From the NCBI RefSeq assembly GCF_001039355.2, contig NW_019775969.1, forward strand, positions 286,500 through 350,499: DNA of 64,000 nt. The letters run 5' to 3'. This DNA comes from Lingula anatina (Eukaryota; Brachiopoda; Lingulata; Lingulida; Lingulidae). The position numbers were made by a program, and so were the translations under genes. The notes below the pieces were generated by a model that saw only the letters and a list, made by a program, of their open reading frames with translations, was not told where the DNA came from and searched no databases. Positions 26,451 through 38,810 of this stretch are shown here, piece after piece (positions within the stretch are counted from its first letter, which is position 1; each line of letters opens with the position of its first letter).

Positions 26451-27560
26451 GCAAGTGAATGAATGCATAAAGGCACTGAATGCATAAATAAACGTGCTTA
26501 CTCGTGGGCACAGTGCCTTGCAAAAGATCGCTTACACCAATCAAACGGCTTGGATTATGATTGAAGTGAACAGATTATAGAACAACAACATACAACTGAT
26601 ACAATCTCACCTGTTTATCTTGAGTAGAACTCAGGTGTGCTTGGCCAACCAACTACCTCATAAGTACCTATAAATCATTATTGAATGTATAATTAGCCGT
26701 GGGAGTATAGAATTAATGGATAGCGGGTTCACTCACCTGAGTTTGACAACGCTACAACCAAGCGAAATTGGAAGTCACTCGAAGACTTGATGACTGGGTG
26801 TAGTACATATATTTCCTCAAAATAACCATGACAAGAAAATATCTCATTTTTACATTATTTATTGGAATTCAGAGTAAATTCCGTTATGCGGACTTTTCCC
26901 ACGGGTCGTGCCAAAATTGGTGATTATTATGAATTATTATATGTTAAATGCAGGAGATGCCAATTAGATTTTTAAGACATGAAGAATACACGTGCTTGCG
27001 TAGAACTAGTTAGTACCCCAGAGAAAATGGTAGCCTACGGGTCATGTTGTGATCTTTATCAGTTCAGCCGTCAGTTATTTTTATCATCATTTGGACGTTT
27101 TTATTATTTTGTGTACATATAGAAACGCTTATGTTTAGTGTAAAGCGACATATGTTTAGCAGGCGCCGCGGCATGTTCCCGTGGATCGACAGTTATTTTT
27201 TGCTCATGCAGCACTTTACTTGCTCAGCGGAGCTACTTTGAAATCCAGTCTCTTCTGTTCAAATCAACTCTAATACATATGGTTCAGCGTGAGCGAATTC
27301 ACGATGCGAGCTATAGAACAGCTAAATGCACCAAAGTGCACGAATTTTCGATACACAGTATGCTCGTCATGGAAAATTCCGTGACGTACAAAAAATCGAC
27401 TTTTTAATTCGTTGATACATATCGTAAAAATCAATGCAAAGAATGAGAGAAGAAAGAGCAGTCACACGATAGTTCCTTTCGTTTTTCCTTTCTAAAACAT
27501 ACAGCATACATTGTTGCCATATTACTCAAAGAAATGCATGCATATATATATTTATATATA

Positions 27561-27580
27561 GAAAGAGAGAGAGAGAGAGA
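27561..27580. repeat. (GA)n microsatellite
   Basis: A short GA dinucleotide run immediately follows an AT-rich tatata run at about 27543-27560. Confidence 0.9.
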
Positions 27581-28261
27581 CAGATCTTTTAAACGATTTT
27601 ATGTAATGTAATTTTATCGAGGACAAAAAAATCTCCCTTTTATTTCCATATTCAAGAAATAAAGATACATTCATCTTCAGTGGAAGTCGCACGTTTTTCA
27701 AAGTTGCACCAAATGTATTTTTATCTCCAACCATTTGAGCTGGTTTGATCTGCTATTGCAAGCAGTTGGTTTTTAGTAATAAGGGAGTAAGATGACAGTA
27801 TGTATGCATTTTCTCTCAGCATCGTAAGATTATATCAAACGGCTAAAAATCTGCCATTACCAAATTCAGGAAGACGAGAGTGCGCTTACTTTGAGAATTA
27901 AAACAAAACCCTTTATTACCATGTAATACCATTAATACAGAGAATAGCGGGTTTAGCAGTGGGCGTATATAAAATCTGTTGGGTAAATATTCCAAGCGCC
28001 ATTGATGTTGATGTATAACATAAACTGATCTGCCGATCGATCGCTAATTTAAGACCATGCGCAGACGGCATATTATGTATGACTAGACTGCTCCCAATCA
28101 TTGCTGTTGGATTTATCAGCCCGATTTATCAAGGTGAATGCCGAACAACCAACATGCAGGCCAAACCAGTGCCGTGATGCGACGGGAGGGATTTCTCATA
28201 TTGACGAGAAATCATTCTTTTTATTAACTCACAGAGCACCGGTACGCAAGTAACCGTAAAG

Positions 28262-28301
<40 letters not shown>

Positions 28302-28305
28302 CTCA
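28262..28305. repeat. (CT)n microsatellite
   Basis: A CT dinucleotide run interrupted twice by an extra T, about 44 bases long. Confidence 0.95.
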
Positions 28306-29732
28306 CAGAAACAGACGCAATAAACAGGTTACTCAACACTGTGTTTTGCCAGGGATGTGTCAAATGTAGATTGGTTGTTGTAACCCTTTAGGACTCATCT
28401 ATGGCTCACATTGGGAATGTGTTAAGATATCAAAGAGACGGAAGAAAATATATACTGTAGCTCCCAGTGGGTGATAAAAAATTCACCTCTATTTCCAAAA
28501 CGAACAATAGGCTTACAAAGATTCTGAAGTACAAAAAAATCTTGTTCCAAACCTGTTTCTCTTAATGGAAAAGTTTAATTTGAAAACACCATCCTACATG
28601 TTTATTTTGCATCAGCGGTTATGTACACGTTGAGATCCAATAACGACTTGAGCGGCACCCAGAGCAGACAGTTCACTGCTGGTCCATAGAGCAACGGGTT
28701 TTCTGAATGAACCAAACACAAGGTTCGTTATTTGGATACTTTATTGTCACGGTACAATATTGCTGCCAAGGGCAATTACTCTCTCACTATGGCCTACGAA
28801 TAAAGTCAATATCAAAGTCGATTGAAATTACCGCTATGGCAAATGCTGGCGTGGTTAGATTGAGTCCCGTTCTTATTGGTCCTGACAAAAAAGGGTTTGG
28901 TCTTAACTGTAGGTAGTAGATACTCGATTGTACAACCAGGTGACTACCTTATATATAGATTTATGACGAAAATGGGTTTAATTTAAAACTGATATGAAAG
29001 CCGATGGTCTAATGTTAAAACGGTAATAAACCGATAAAGGCCGCGAAGGTCTACACGTATCCGTTCGGGCAAATAAAATCAAAGGTTCTTACTTTCCCTC
29101 CTTACCATGTTCTGTTTGCACATTCACTAAAATATACAAAAGTATACATGTTAGGCGTGCTGTCCAATAAAACTGACGTGAAGGATCAACCGTCAAGTGT
29201 CCATTAACTGTTTTTCCTCATCGCGGCACATTTTTGGGATATCCTTTAACCTCAGGCGTGCGAAATGCATGCTTTAGTCATGTTGTCCTTAATAAAGTTT
29301 TTATTCGGACGAAGGACGTTTTAAACATTGCGTGACAAACATTCTTTTAAAAAATTTGGAGAAATATCCCTAGAGAATAAATTTAACCTAGATTACATTT
29401 TCCATGCAATGTCCGTAGTGTGCTTGTTTTCTGCCCGTAAATCCCATTGCGTGCGGCATAAGTGCAAAGGCAGGCGGTGGCAGTGCGAAATCGTGCAAAA
29501 TCGTACTATACGGATTCACGGCCACCATAGCCTCTACGATTATGTTTATTTAGCTAAAACTTTTGACAAATTTTGAAACTTGTAAGCCCGTCAAAACATT
29601 AGGGAAAATTATATACAATTTCATCGTATGGCGCCCGAGGCAAATGTAATCTGGGCTTTACTTCTTCTCAAGGGACATTTTTTCAAAATTGTTTTAAAGC
29701 ATCTTTGTCAAACAATGTAAATACAAAAAAGG

Positions 29733-29764
29733 AATAAATAAATAAATAAATAAATAAATAAAAC
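29733..29764. repeat. (AAAT)n microsatellite
   Basis: About eight tandem copies of a four-base AAAT-type unit. Confidence 0.95.
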
Positions 29765-29883
29765 ATAGAAAAATAGAACTAAATAAAAAAGGGGTTTCGC
29801 AAGTGGAGGGAGTTGTTAGTGGACTGTCGGCCTTTAAATATCTGAAAATAAGTTTTCCTGCAGAAATATATCAATCGTGCACA

Positions 29884-30038
29884 CAGGCCCGTAGCCAGCA
29901 ATTTCAAAGGGGGTAGGGATATTGTTCTGAAAAAGTGGACCTTTCACCATGAAACCTTAGTGTACCTAGATCACAGAAAAAAGGGGGGGTTCGTTCGAAC
30001 CCCCCAACCCAACCTCCCCACCCCCGGCTACGGGCCTG
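29884..30038. mobile_element. MITE-like element with 13-bp perfect terminal inverted repeats
   Basis: The left end caggcccgtagcc at 29884-29896 is the exact reverse complement of ggctacgggcctg at 30026-30038, giving a 155-bp non-coding element. The inside has a G-rich then C-rich arrangement that could fold back, plus a segment resembling ctgaaaaagtggacctttca. A diverged relative lies at 61326-61496. I could not see a matching target-site duplication in the flanks. The superfamily is not determinable by eye. Confidence 0.75.
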
Positions 30039-31076
30039 GCGTTAATAATTTCTACTTTCAACCTTAATACACACGAATCCGGGTGAACCTATAATGGATA
30101 TGTCCTGTTCACGTTGGTGTAAATTATTATGTGTGGGATGTGACAAAAGAGGATAGGTTTCCTTTACAAGATGACATGGTCAGAAGACTAGTGTTGATAA
30201 CACTCTCAACGGGTTTAACTAAACCTGTAAGTGTAAGTGGATCCGGGGTTGAGCAAGAATAGAAATAAGGCCTATGATATAACACAAAATATGGTCTTCA
30301 TATTACTAATTATCTCAAAAGGTGCTTATGCTCTACATTATGAGTGTAAATCTGATAAATCTCGACAAACATGGATTTTTTCTTTTAAATTTAAGTTGAG
30401 ACATGAGATTGTCTGACCAGTCTGCGAATAATATTTGCAATCTAACCAAACGTCCTAAACTTGATAACTGTGCAGGTTGGAATTTTAACTGGCCACGGTT
30501 CAACTGATCTTTGTGCTGCCGTCTTGATTGGATATGTAACGTTGCGCCACGAGACCTTAAACCCTTTGTTAGAATGCAAAATACCGCATCAGGAATTTTT
30601 GACTGGACGTCGAGAACTTGAACTATTCCTACCAAGCGTAAAGGCATTCTAGATTATTAGTTGACAGTGATTTTGAAAAGAAAAAAAATGATCTACCCGT
30701 TATAAATGGTAAAATTAGCTTCGCCTTTGACAGAAGTTAAACAGTCAAAGTATAGAACCTGAAAGCCGCTAGAAATTCAAACAATTCCAGTAATTTTCCC
30801 ACATCTTTTTTTCGTGATGTATAAATACAGTATCCGTGAACAAAAAAATTCCACAGCAGGAGGTCATAATATGTACTACCGACAAGCTTCGGTGTCAGTA
30901 TAGACTAAATAAAATGTTAGTCAAAAGATAGCAGAGCAGCCACGAATGTCTATCAGGTCTTCTGCACAGCCCAGAGCTCTGTCAAATGTCTAGACAAATA
31001 AAAACTTGCTTAATGAGGCGGATGCCTTGGTAGCGTCAATATATAGCAATTGTTGGACATGACACATCTATCTGTT

Positions 31077-31190
31077 GTGAGTGCATGTTGTAAGTGTTGT
31101 GTAAGTATTGTGGTAGTGTTGTATGTGTGTGTGTGTTGTGGCATTGTGACTTTTGTGTTGTGAGTTTCGTGTGTGTTGTTGTGTTGGGTG
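31077..31190. repeat. GT-rich cryptic simple repeat
   Basis: Imperfect runs of tgtgttgtg and similar GT-rich words. The apparent minus-strand open frame over this stretch (Thr/His-rich) is a product of this composition. Confidence 0.7.
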
Positions 31191-33044
31191 GTTAATTTTT
31201 GTTGCAGTCCTTAAACGCTTCTGTAATTTATAGATTCCTACACGCTGTAAAACGAAACTGATCCCAACGTGAAACGTTGCACTCGGTGCAACTGGTCTAG
31301 CCACTGTCATTAACATGACAGGTCTATATTTTGAGTTGGTTGACAAATTTAAATCGGAATCTGCTGAGTCACTGTCTCATTAATAACACACCAAATTTCT
31401 TGTGGAAGATTTGTGTCGTGTGAACTTGATAACAGGACAGATGTTTGACTTATGATTTACTACGCAGTTTTCCGGTTAAGTAATTAATTCATCAGGCAAA
31501 ATAACGTCATTATTTAGTCGTGAAAAAGGGGGGGGGCTGTTTACCACAAAATACAAATATCTAATCATTTGTAAAGTCTGGCAAAAGCAACAATGTATAA
31601 ATATATAGAAAAATGTTGAGGTATCAATACAAAAATCATTCCCCACACTGTTTTAAAAGAAAAAATGACATGTGCAAAAGCCTTCGGGTCTCATTACCTG
31701 TTGAATAAGTAGAAATCACGGAGAAATAATAGTAATTGCATATTTATGAGACCATTACGGAATCCAGGACCGCGAAAGGGCTATTTTTTCTCTCGGAACG
31801 TTTGACCTTGATTTTCTGAACACAGAAATGTACAAGTGAAGCAGGTGTGTCGGGTTACATAAAGAGATAGGATAGGTACCGTAGTAGGCCTATAAATCCT
31901 GAATGTCGACCCGATCAGGTTAAATGAAATACGCGCAACACCCCCCCCCCCCCAAAAAAAAAAAAAAAATAATAATAATAAATAAATAAATAATAAAAAA
32001 ATAATGGAAATAAGTCTGGAAACTAGATTAAATTATGGTCGAAGTCAGCGACTGGAAAGCCTTATGAGGCCTTATGAGCATTGGACATCGACGCAGTCGT
32101 CCGTGTTAACCAAACCGTACCTATCGCCAGAGCAGGATCAAAAGTTAAATTCTTGAACCTAAATCATTCTGACTCCCACCGCACTGACCTCTATATACTA
32201 TGGTGGCCCCTATTGGATATTTCGAGTTTTCGAGTTTTTGACTTTTCGAGTTTTTTACCAGTCATATGGCAACTGGCTGCGCGTAGGAAGATATTCAGAA
32301 CGGAGCACGCGTGCTGAGATGACGTCGCGGTCGAAATTTTGTAAATTGCGTAACCTTCGCGGAAGTTCAAGAATTGCACTTTATTCCCTGCATAAGTACC
32401 TGGTGAAAATTAAGACATGGTAGCAGAGTTTATTATGTGTATCATCGTGTGTGATTTATCTAGAAGTAAGAAGCAATGGATGAGGTAGATCTCGACGAAG
32501 TCGGCCAACTGGTCACTTTTAAATTTGGCCATAGCAACACTAACATTTTTAGATATCTCATGTCACAGAAACTGTGCAACTTATTCACGTCAATGGAAGG
32601 TGGCTTTTTGCATGAGAAAATTGACTATCAAGTTCCATTAAAATCCAACCTGGCAACTTTTTTACCAGTCGGGAAAAAAACTCCGATATTACTTATCATT
32701 ATTACTTATTAATTACTTATAACTTATTTTGTCTTATGTCAACTTTTTAACAATTATCGCAAGTGTGTTTTTATTTCAGAAAATCTATGCCAATTGGTAT
32801 TTGCCTCAGTGAGGCTTGTATGGAGTGACAAATGAAAGAAAATTAACTATGTTATGTATATATATATGTGGTAAGACTTACCACTTAAGACTTAAGAGTT
32901 TTATAAAAGTTGTTGAAGACCTCTCACTTCCTGTCTCTTTTCATTTACTGAAAAATATAAATAGCACATTAGTAATCTGTCTTATCTAAATAAAATACAA
33001 CCGATTAAACACCTGTAATAATAAAATCTTCATTTTACTCCGAC

Positions 33045-33590
33045 AATTAAGAAGGTTCTATAGATAGTGTGTAACTCTACCCTTGACAAATCATAGCATT
33101 TGTTGAAAAATTGAGAAGTTCAGATCATGGTATTCAGATATTCAGAAGTTCAGATATTATTACCGTTCAGTTATTTAAATTTTGAAATGAAAATCCAAAT
33201 ATAGCATTTATGTAAAAAGTCTGTGGTAGCACCATCTGATTGTATCATTTATTATTAATGTTCAGTTAATTAAATTTTGTAATGAAAATCCAAATATAGC
33301 AGTTATGTAAACAGTTTCATTATTATTGTTCCTCCTGATTTCATGGAAATAAAGCCTGTTCAGCAGATTTCTCAAACTATGCCAACCTAAAAATGGGCAA
33401 AAAAGAAAAAAATGAGCTTGGTATAATTGTAGCTTTTCTACCATGTAGTATGAAGATCACGTTACCAATTCTTATATTAAATAAAATATGAGTAAAAGTT
33501 TAGTTTTACTCCAAGAATCAAGAAGGCTCTATAGATAGTGGGAAATTCTACCCTTGACAAATCACAACAATTGTTCAATTTTCAAGAAGA
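33045..33590. repeat. Diverged local duplication
   Basis: Two words recur. One is agaaggttctatagatagtg with a following cctaccc-like/ccttgacaaatca block, near 33050 and again near 33515. The other is a segment with aatgaaaatccaaatatagc, near 33185 and again near 33280. The order and spacing suggest old overlapping tandem duplications of a non-coding unit rather than a gene family. Confidence 0.6.
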
Positions 33591-33653
33591 AGTCGGTCCT
33601 ATATTTCTTAATTAAAAATGAAGGGCATATCTAGGGTAGTTTTCTGTCGACAA

Positions 33654-33848
33654 TTATTTATGTTTGCGTGTTCGAATTGCTTTGTAAAGTTCTGCTTCAC
33701 TACAACTATTTTCACTATCACTGTTTTCTTTTATAATTTCTTCACTACATAAATTACCTAAGCTATTTAAACACTCCCCTTCACATACACAACTTGGCCC
33801 ACATGTTCTATTTTTCTTCCTACATCCACAATGGTTGCCACACGTGGT
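33654..33848 (-). pseudogene. Cys-rich coding remnant (CXC-like), 64 codons to stop
   Basis: A minus-strand segment of 64 sense codons ends in TAA at 33654-33656, bounded upstream by an in-frame TAG at 33849-33851. It lacks an ATG, so it is either the last exon of an unrecognised gene or a relic. It encodes a regular cysteine pattern, CGNHCGCRKKNRTCGPSC, followed by VCEGEC, then a Ser/Glu-rich tail. The spacing is reminiscent of Cys-rich CXC/TSO1-type zinc-binding motifs, sometimes found at the ends of transposon-derived proteins, but the assignment is inference. No partner exon was found. Confidence 0.4.
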
Positions 33849-36519
33849 CTACCTTCCTACAACTAGTATTATTTGGAAAGAGTTGATTTTTTATTCAAGG
33901 CAATGTTTATCTATTACAATAAAAATTTCGACAAATTTTGTAATTATTATTATTATTATCATTTCGGAAGGACGGGGGACTTCGACAAGTCCCTCTTATG
34001 ACAGATAAGTGGCGCACCGACATGCACTGCATGTGATGGATCCCTTTTCCAACAAAGCATGGCAAAGCGATACAAGCGACTTCTGTTTTAACGTTCAATT
34101 AAGTGACACATAACTCGATCAAACGCGTCTCTGACGGTGGCTCCAGTGTTTTCTTAACGAGAAGAGGGGGAGGCTTCGTATACGATGAAAAGTTTAAAAT
34201 AAAACAAAGAGAAAAGGTGAATTTCTGAGTCAGACGGTTTCTCCTCAAAGTCAGCACAGGCAACCTTGTCTTTTACCTTTATAGTTGACCTTCAGTATGT
34301 CCTTTATAAAGGGAACGCTGTTGCCTTCCGAAAATCAGGGTGCACAGCGCAATTGGTGGGAGACCGCACAGAGGATCTTACCTTTGCGTCCCTCATAGTG
34401 GGGGAGGGAGTGATTCAGACACATTAAAGTTTGAGGCGTCTAAGATAGGAGGAGCGCAGGGAGTCCATATATCGGATATATCATGGTAGATGAATAGTTC
34501 GCCTCGGTTTCTACGGCATGTAAGGTTCATAAATCGAGATGTGGGTCTATTGGTAATACATATCCGAACCTAAAATATTTTTTGTACGATAACTTAAAAA
34601 TATTTAAAGAAGTTAGCAATAACTAATTATAAAGCGCTGCCATTAAAAATAATTTACGCAATGCTCTTCACCTTGAACAACATCGGTCTTTGGATTGTAA
34701 GTTTTAAAAAGAAATCATTATGGTAAAGATTTCTGAATTAATCAGTCCCCAGGAACCCGCTTGACAAAACGAGTGGGCAGGAATATACATTTAGCGTCAA
34801 TTCTCAATTGCTAAAAAAAAAAAAACATTTAAGAACTGATGTAAATTTTACGAGAAGTAAAAAAGGAGGCATCGGGAGCTGGACTGGTCAACTACATGCA
34901 AGTGCTCACAATATGTCAGAAAACAATGCTAGATACAAAATACCTGACGTTGGAGGGAATACATGCATAGACAGGATTTGGTATAAGGCCAATCCCTACT
35001 ACAAAGATAAATATAATGGTAAAAGGTGTTATACTTGCCTGCTTATTAAGCCCTGAATTCCAGCCAAATGTTTCTCTCACTGGCAGCTAACCATGTTTCC
35101 CTCCTCACCTATTTATTAGCTGTTACTTCCATTGTGCATATCCTGGTAATAATTATAGGTGATTGGGGCATTTTTTCTGGTCCATTGGTCATAGGTATAA
35201 GACTTACCTACATAAGAATCTGTATCGAAAAAGCTCATTCACACCAAAACTTGGTTAAGCTCAGCAATATGGTAAAAAAATCATGGCTCTCATCTTTGAA
35301 AGCAGAATATATGATAATTGTTTTAGTACTTAAAGGTAAAAAGTCCAATATGAATTCCATGTAGCACCAGCTGTGGCATTTTTCAATCATGGCTATATCC
35401 ATATATTCATCATAAGATCATGTCTAATTCTCCCCCCATGACCCTGGTTCAACCTGTTCACTATAAAGTGTGTGTGAGATTTTTAACTCCAGGTTTGTGG
35501 CTCAGGCCCAGCAAAAAATGTGTTATCCTCGTCTCAGGTTAAAGGTTGTTTTTTTTTAAATCCATTACTTAAATGATTGATTCCCCAAGCTCACACCTGC
35601 TCCATGGCTCAGTAAACACTGTGGTTAAATACATTTGTAAAAGTACCATACGTATGAAAATAAAAGACTTTTCCTTTGATATCACATCTCATCACCAATG
35701 GGTAAAAAATTCCATGGAGATTCAGTATGTCTTTAAAAAAAATTAGTGCCAACATTCTGAAATTTAGGGTGCTTACAAGGGGTTTCCAATAAAAAATTTT
35801 TTTTAGTTTTAAAACAGTTATAAAATTATGTTTTATAAGCTTTATATTTTAAGTTTTAAAATTTTGTTAAAACGGGTGTATTTTTTGTTATCCAAATACA
35901 GGGGGTTACTTTGTCATTAACGTTCAAAAATCAAAGTATTCTAGAATATTATATTTCAAGAAAATAAGGTAGAAACAAAAAGCTGATGCAAAAGCTACAT
36001 AACATTGTTTATCCGACTTAGGAGTGATAACATCTAAAGAATGATGAAAATCATTATTTTTGCAGTAGAAATGTAATTTATTTTACCATATTTATGCTGT
36101 TATCTAATTCATGTTCCATCTGGTTTTACTTTCATGAGGTCAGGAAATGAAAAGCAATATATTAAGGAGCAGTTTTCACAGATAAATAGTATCTGTTAAT
36201 GCATGGTTTCCTTCCAAGCATTACAAAGACTCACAAGTTAGCCCTATTTTCACTTTCTTAATATCAGGAAATGAAGTTTCTTTTTACACATTATTTTCTT
36301 CCAAGTACATGTATAACTATGACTCATAAGTAAGCCATAAACAATATTATCCCCGAGTTTTCCACAAAAACTGTTATTAAGTCTGTGGCACAATCAACCC
36401 TTCCATCATTTTAAAATAGGTTCACCATTTTGTTCCACTGAAAATATGTTGCAGTTCCATTCAGAAACAGAGAACAATCAGTCAAGAGCGAAGCTTTAAA
36501 TTAATTCTGCCTCCTTTTG

Positions 36520-38452
36520 TCACGTCATTACACTCTCACTGTCTGATGACTGCATTAAGTCACTGTCATCTGCCACACTTTCCTGCTCAGTGTCTTCTTG
36601 ATGTTCACGGTCCATGTCTCCTCTTTTCCTCTTTGCCTGTCCCAGATTCAGGAGATACTGGAGAGTGTACTGGTTGTGATCACATCTAAAAATCATGAAA
36701 AAATGTCCTTACATAAATCATTTCATCCAAATTTAAGATTTTCCTCAACCTTTTAATCCAAGATGTGCAAGCTCACTTTCTTCCATTAGGAAAAAGAAAA
36801 AAAGGAATAGTACAAAAGCAGATCTTTTTTTCATTTACCAATACTCACGTATGGAATGTGATTATTTACCATACGTTACCATTTTAACCCTTTTGTAGGA
36901 TATCTGAATACTGGACAAACCCTTTTCCATTAACACTCACAAAAACCTTCCTTCTAAGAGAAGAAATGAAAATGTGAACTCACATGCTTCCTAACTCTTC
37001 ACTTCGTTTTGTAATATTTTTCTGCAGTGTCCGCAGTAATGCCAGTATTGACTGTGATTTCTGCTTCAGTTTTGGGCCATTCAGCATCAGCAGTTTTTGA
37101 CACCATAGAAGATAAAACTCGACATGACGTGACGTTTCCATCATCCCTCCAACAAAGCCGAGTAGTTTTTCTATGTACAAATCCGGTAAACTCTGGCACA
37201 CAAAATCCACTGCAAAGGAAAATATTAACAACCAAATTATTTCAAGACCATGTAGCAGATTATCTTTTTCCTGTATTTTTTTTTCAGTGAACAAAATGTT
37301 TGAAATATACACACAAGAAAATACAGGGACAAAGAGGCACAAACACATAATAAACTTAGTGTTTGACAGTCTTTGACATCATTGCACACTCAAACTGCTA
37401 TTCAAAATAAAGTATTAAAAAGACAAATGTCACCAGGGAGTCTACAATCAATATAGTTTTCTGTGACTTTCAAAGATTCTGTTTGTTTAAAATTTTGTTT
37501 TCTGATGATTTAAAAAGATTTTAACAATAGGAGACCCACCCAGTCTTTCTGTTGACCCACCCACTAGCTGACACTGTTACCAAGGGAGACCTCATGTTGT
37601 CAGATTGGATTCCTTTGGTTAGAAATCATAACCACAATCTGCTGAAGCAATATATATGCTAAGGCCCCAAAGACACCATCGGTCTACATAGATGGATTCA
37701 ACTCTGCAGGGACTCTCACTGAGTGCAATCAGCTGAACTGAATGACACACCTCCTACTGGCATTGAGTAGAATACAGAAAAGCTGGTGATTTACGAATCT
37801 GTTGAAAACAAGAGGAGGTATGAGAAAACAGTTTCATTAGCTCTGTATGTATCAATTTAAATTATTGTTTTTCTTCTTATCAAGGCCTGGGAATTGACCT
37901 GGATTTTCATTCCAGGTGAAATGACCCTAGTCATTTACTCCCTGATTATGGTGACTGACAGTCACAGAAATATTGGAGGTAATACCCACATATTTTATAA
38001 GCTCTTGAAAAAAAAGGGAAAACAATAATTTAAAGAGGAGGTATGTCATTGCACTCAGATTGCAGAGTTGGATTGATCTGATCTGCGTAGATCGATGGTG
38101 TTAATGGGAATGGGGTATAAGTTTTAACAATCTTAACTGGAATGGATTGAACAAGAATTTCAACTTTATGTTCCCACTGTGACCCCACCTGATGAGTCAT
38201 CATCCACACTCTGACCTTCGCGGTGATACTTACAGTCTCCCACAGGCACCTGCTCAACCACCTCCTGTATCAGTCTATGTTCATTCAGCCTGAAGGCCAG
38301 CATCAGAGATGTGGTGTACTCTTTCCTGGCCAGTGTCCGCCTCACATTCTCTGGGGTAATGTCCATCTCCAGGTCAAAGGGGTCAAAGATGAGGTTGTGG
38401 TCAAGGGAGTAGATGAGGAGCCCCTCTGTGGATGTGGCTGCCCAGGCTCTTC
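36520..38452 (-). pseudogene. Duplicate of the last three PWP2 exons (copy A; probable alternative haplotype)
   Basis: Exons at 38234-38452, 36984-37209 and 36520-36685 are intact, with the same phases, splice sites and lengths (219, 226, 166) as the PWP2 exons in copy B, and end in TGA at 36520-36522. Relative to copy B I see about four amino-acid changes: one Ala/Ser in the first exon, and Thr/Ile, Met/Thr and Arg/Pro in the last. There is no upstream PWP2 exon next to them, so as assembled they are an orphan 3' fragment downstream of a complete gene. Intact frames with only allelic-level change favour an uncollapsed haplotype over a true pseudogene. Confidence 0.85.
37673..38102. repeat. 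Foldback element in PWP2 intron 17, copy A
   Basis: The left arm (about 37673-37755), with acaccatcggtctac, tcaactctgca, ctgagtgcaat and cacctcct in that order, recurs as a reverse complement at about 38036-38102. Arms are imperfect with small indels. The equivalent in copy B is at about 42711-43139. It is a plausible non-autonomous inverted-repeat transposon. Confidence 0.6.
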
Positions 38453-38809
38453 CTGGAAAAAATATTGGTAATCACACTTACTAGTAAGTTTCTTTGATTG
38501 CCACATATTAAGACCACATTGAGACAGAGGTATCAAAATTATTTGAGGATAACACTTAAAACGGCTGCCAAATCTTAGTCAAACTGAATTAAAAAAAAAA
38601 AAGCTGTAAAATCTTTCATGGTCTAGGGTTTTATGGTGGCTAGTTTTCTGAGCACCCAATTTCAAAATGTTTTAACTCAGAGTAAACTAGAGGATCAGAG
38701 AGGCGATACCGCCTCCGAATATTGTACCACCAGCTGGAGCAAGCGCATTCGTATAGACCCCCACATACACAAAATAAGGGACACAGCCACCAGTCTTATG
38801 CTTGACAAG

Positions 38810-38810
38810 N
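38810..38810. other. Single-N contig join
   Basis: One N separates the end of the copy A contig from the start of copy B. The homology between the two copies begins at the first base after it, as expected if a scaffolder abutted two overlapping allelic contigs with a minimal gap. Confidence 0.85.

Larger units (their letters stand above)
22347..34060. other. Intergenic region upstream of the SLC6 gene
   Basis: About 11.7 kb without a recognised intact gene. It holds homopyrimidine and simple repeats, a MITE-like element at 29884, a diverged internal duplication near 33.0-33.6 kb, and a Cys-rich coding remnant at 33654. A 78-codon plus-strand frame opens at 32476 after a CpG-containing stretch with a CRE-like tgacgtcg near 32320. 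I do not recognise it and do not call it a gene. Confidence 0.6.
34061..38674. repeat. Copy A of a ~4.7-kb direct duplication (likely haplotype contig end)
   Basis: Sequence from 34061 recurs from 38811 at an offset of 4750 bases, widening to ~5037 by the last shared exon through insertions in copy B. Identity is very high at the left (a handful of changes in the first ~700 bases) and falls to the right. Copy A contains the last three coding exons of PWP2 on the minus strand. The remainder, 38675-38809, has no counterpart in copy B that I could see and ends at the single N at 38810. Confidence 0.9.

Noticed and set aside
32476-32712. 78-codon plus-strand frame beginning MDEVDLDEVGQL after a CpG-containing stretch
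   Set aside because: The N-terminus looks gene-like, but I see no domain, no convincing donor site and a hydrophobic AT-driven end. Insufficient support for a gene call.
34808-35056. An 82-codon plus-strand frame present in both duplicated copies (again at 39558-39806)
   Set aside because: Its persistence is explained by the recent duplication or allelism. The few differences between copies change amino acids (Val/Thr, Ile/Lys, Met/Ile), there is no recognised domain, and it follows a poly(A) run.
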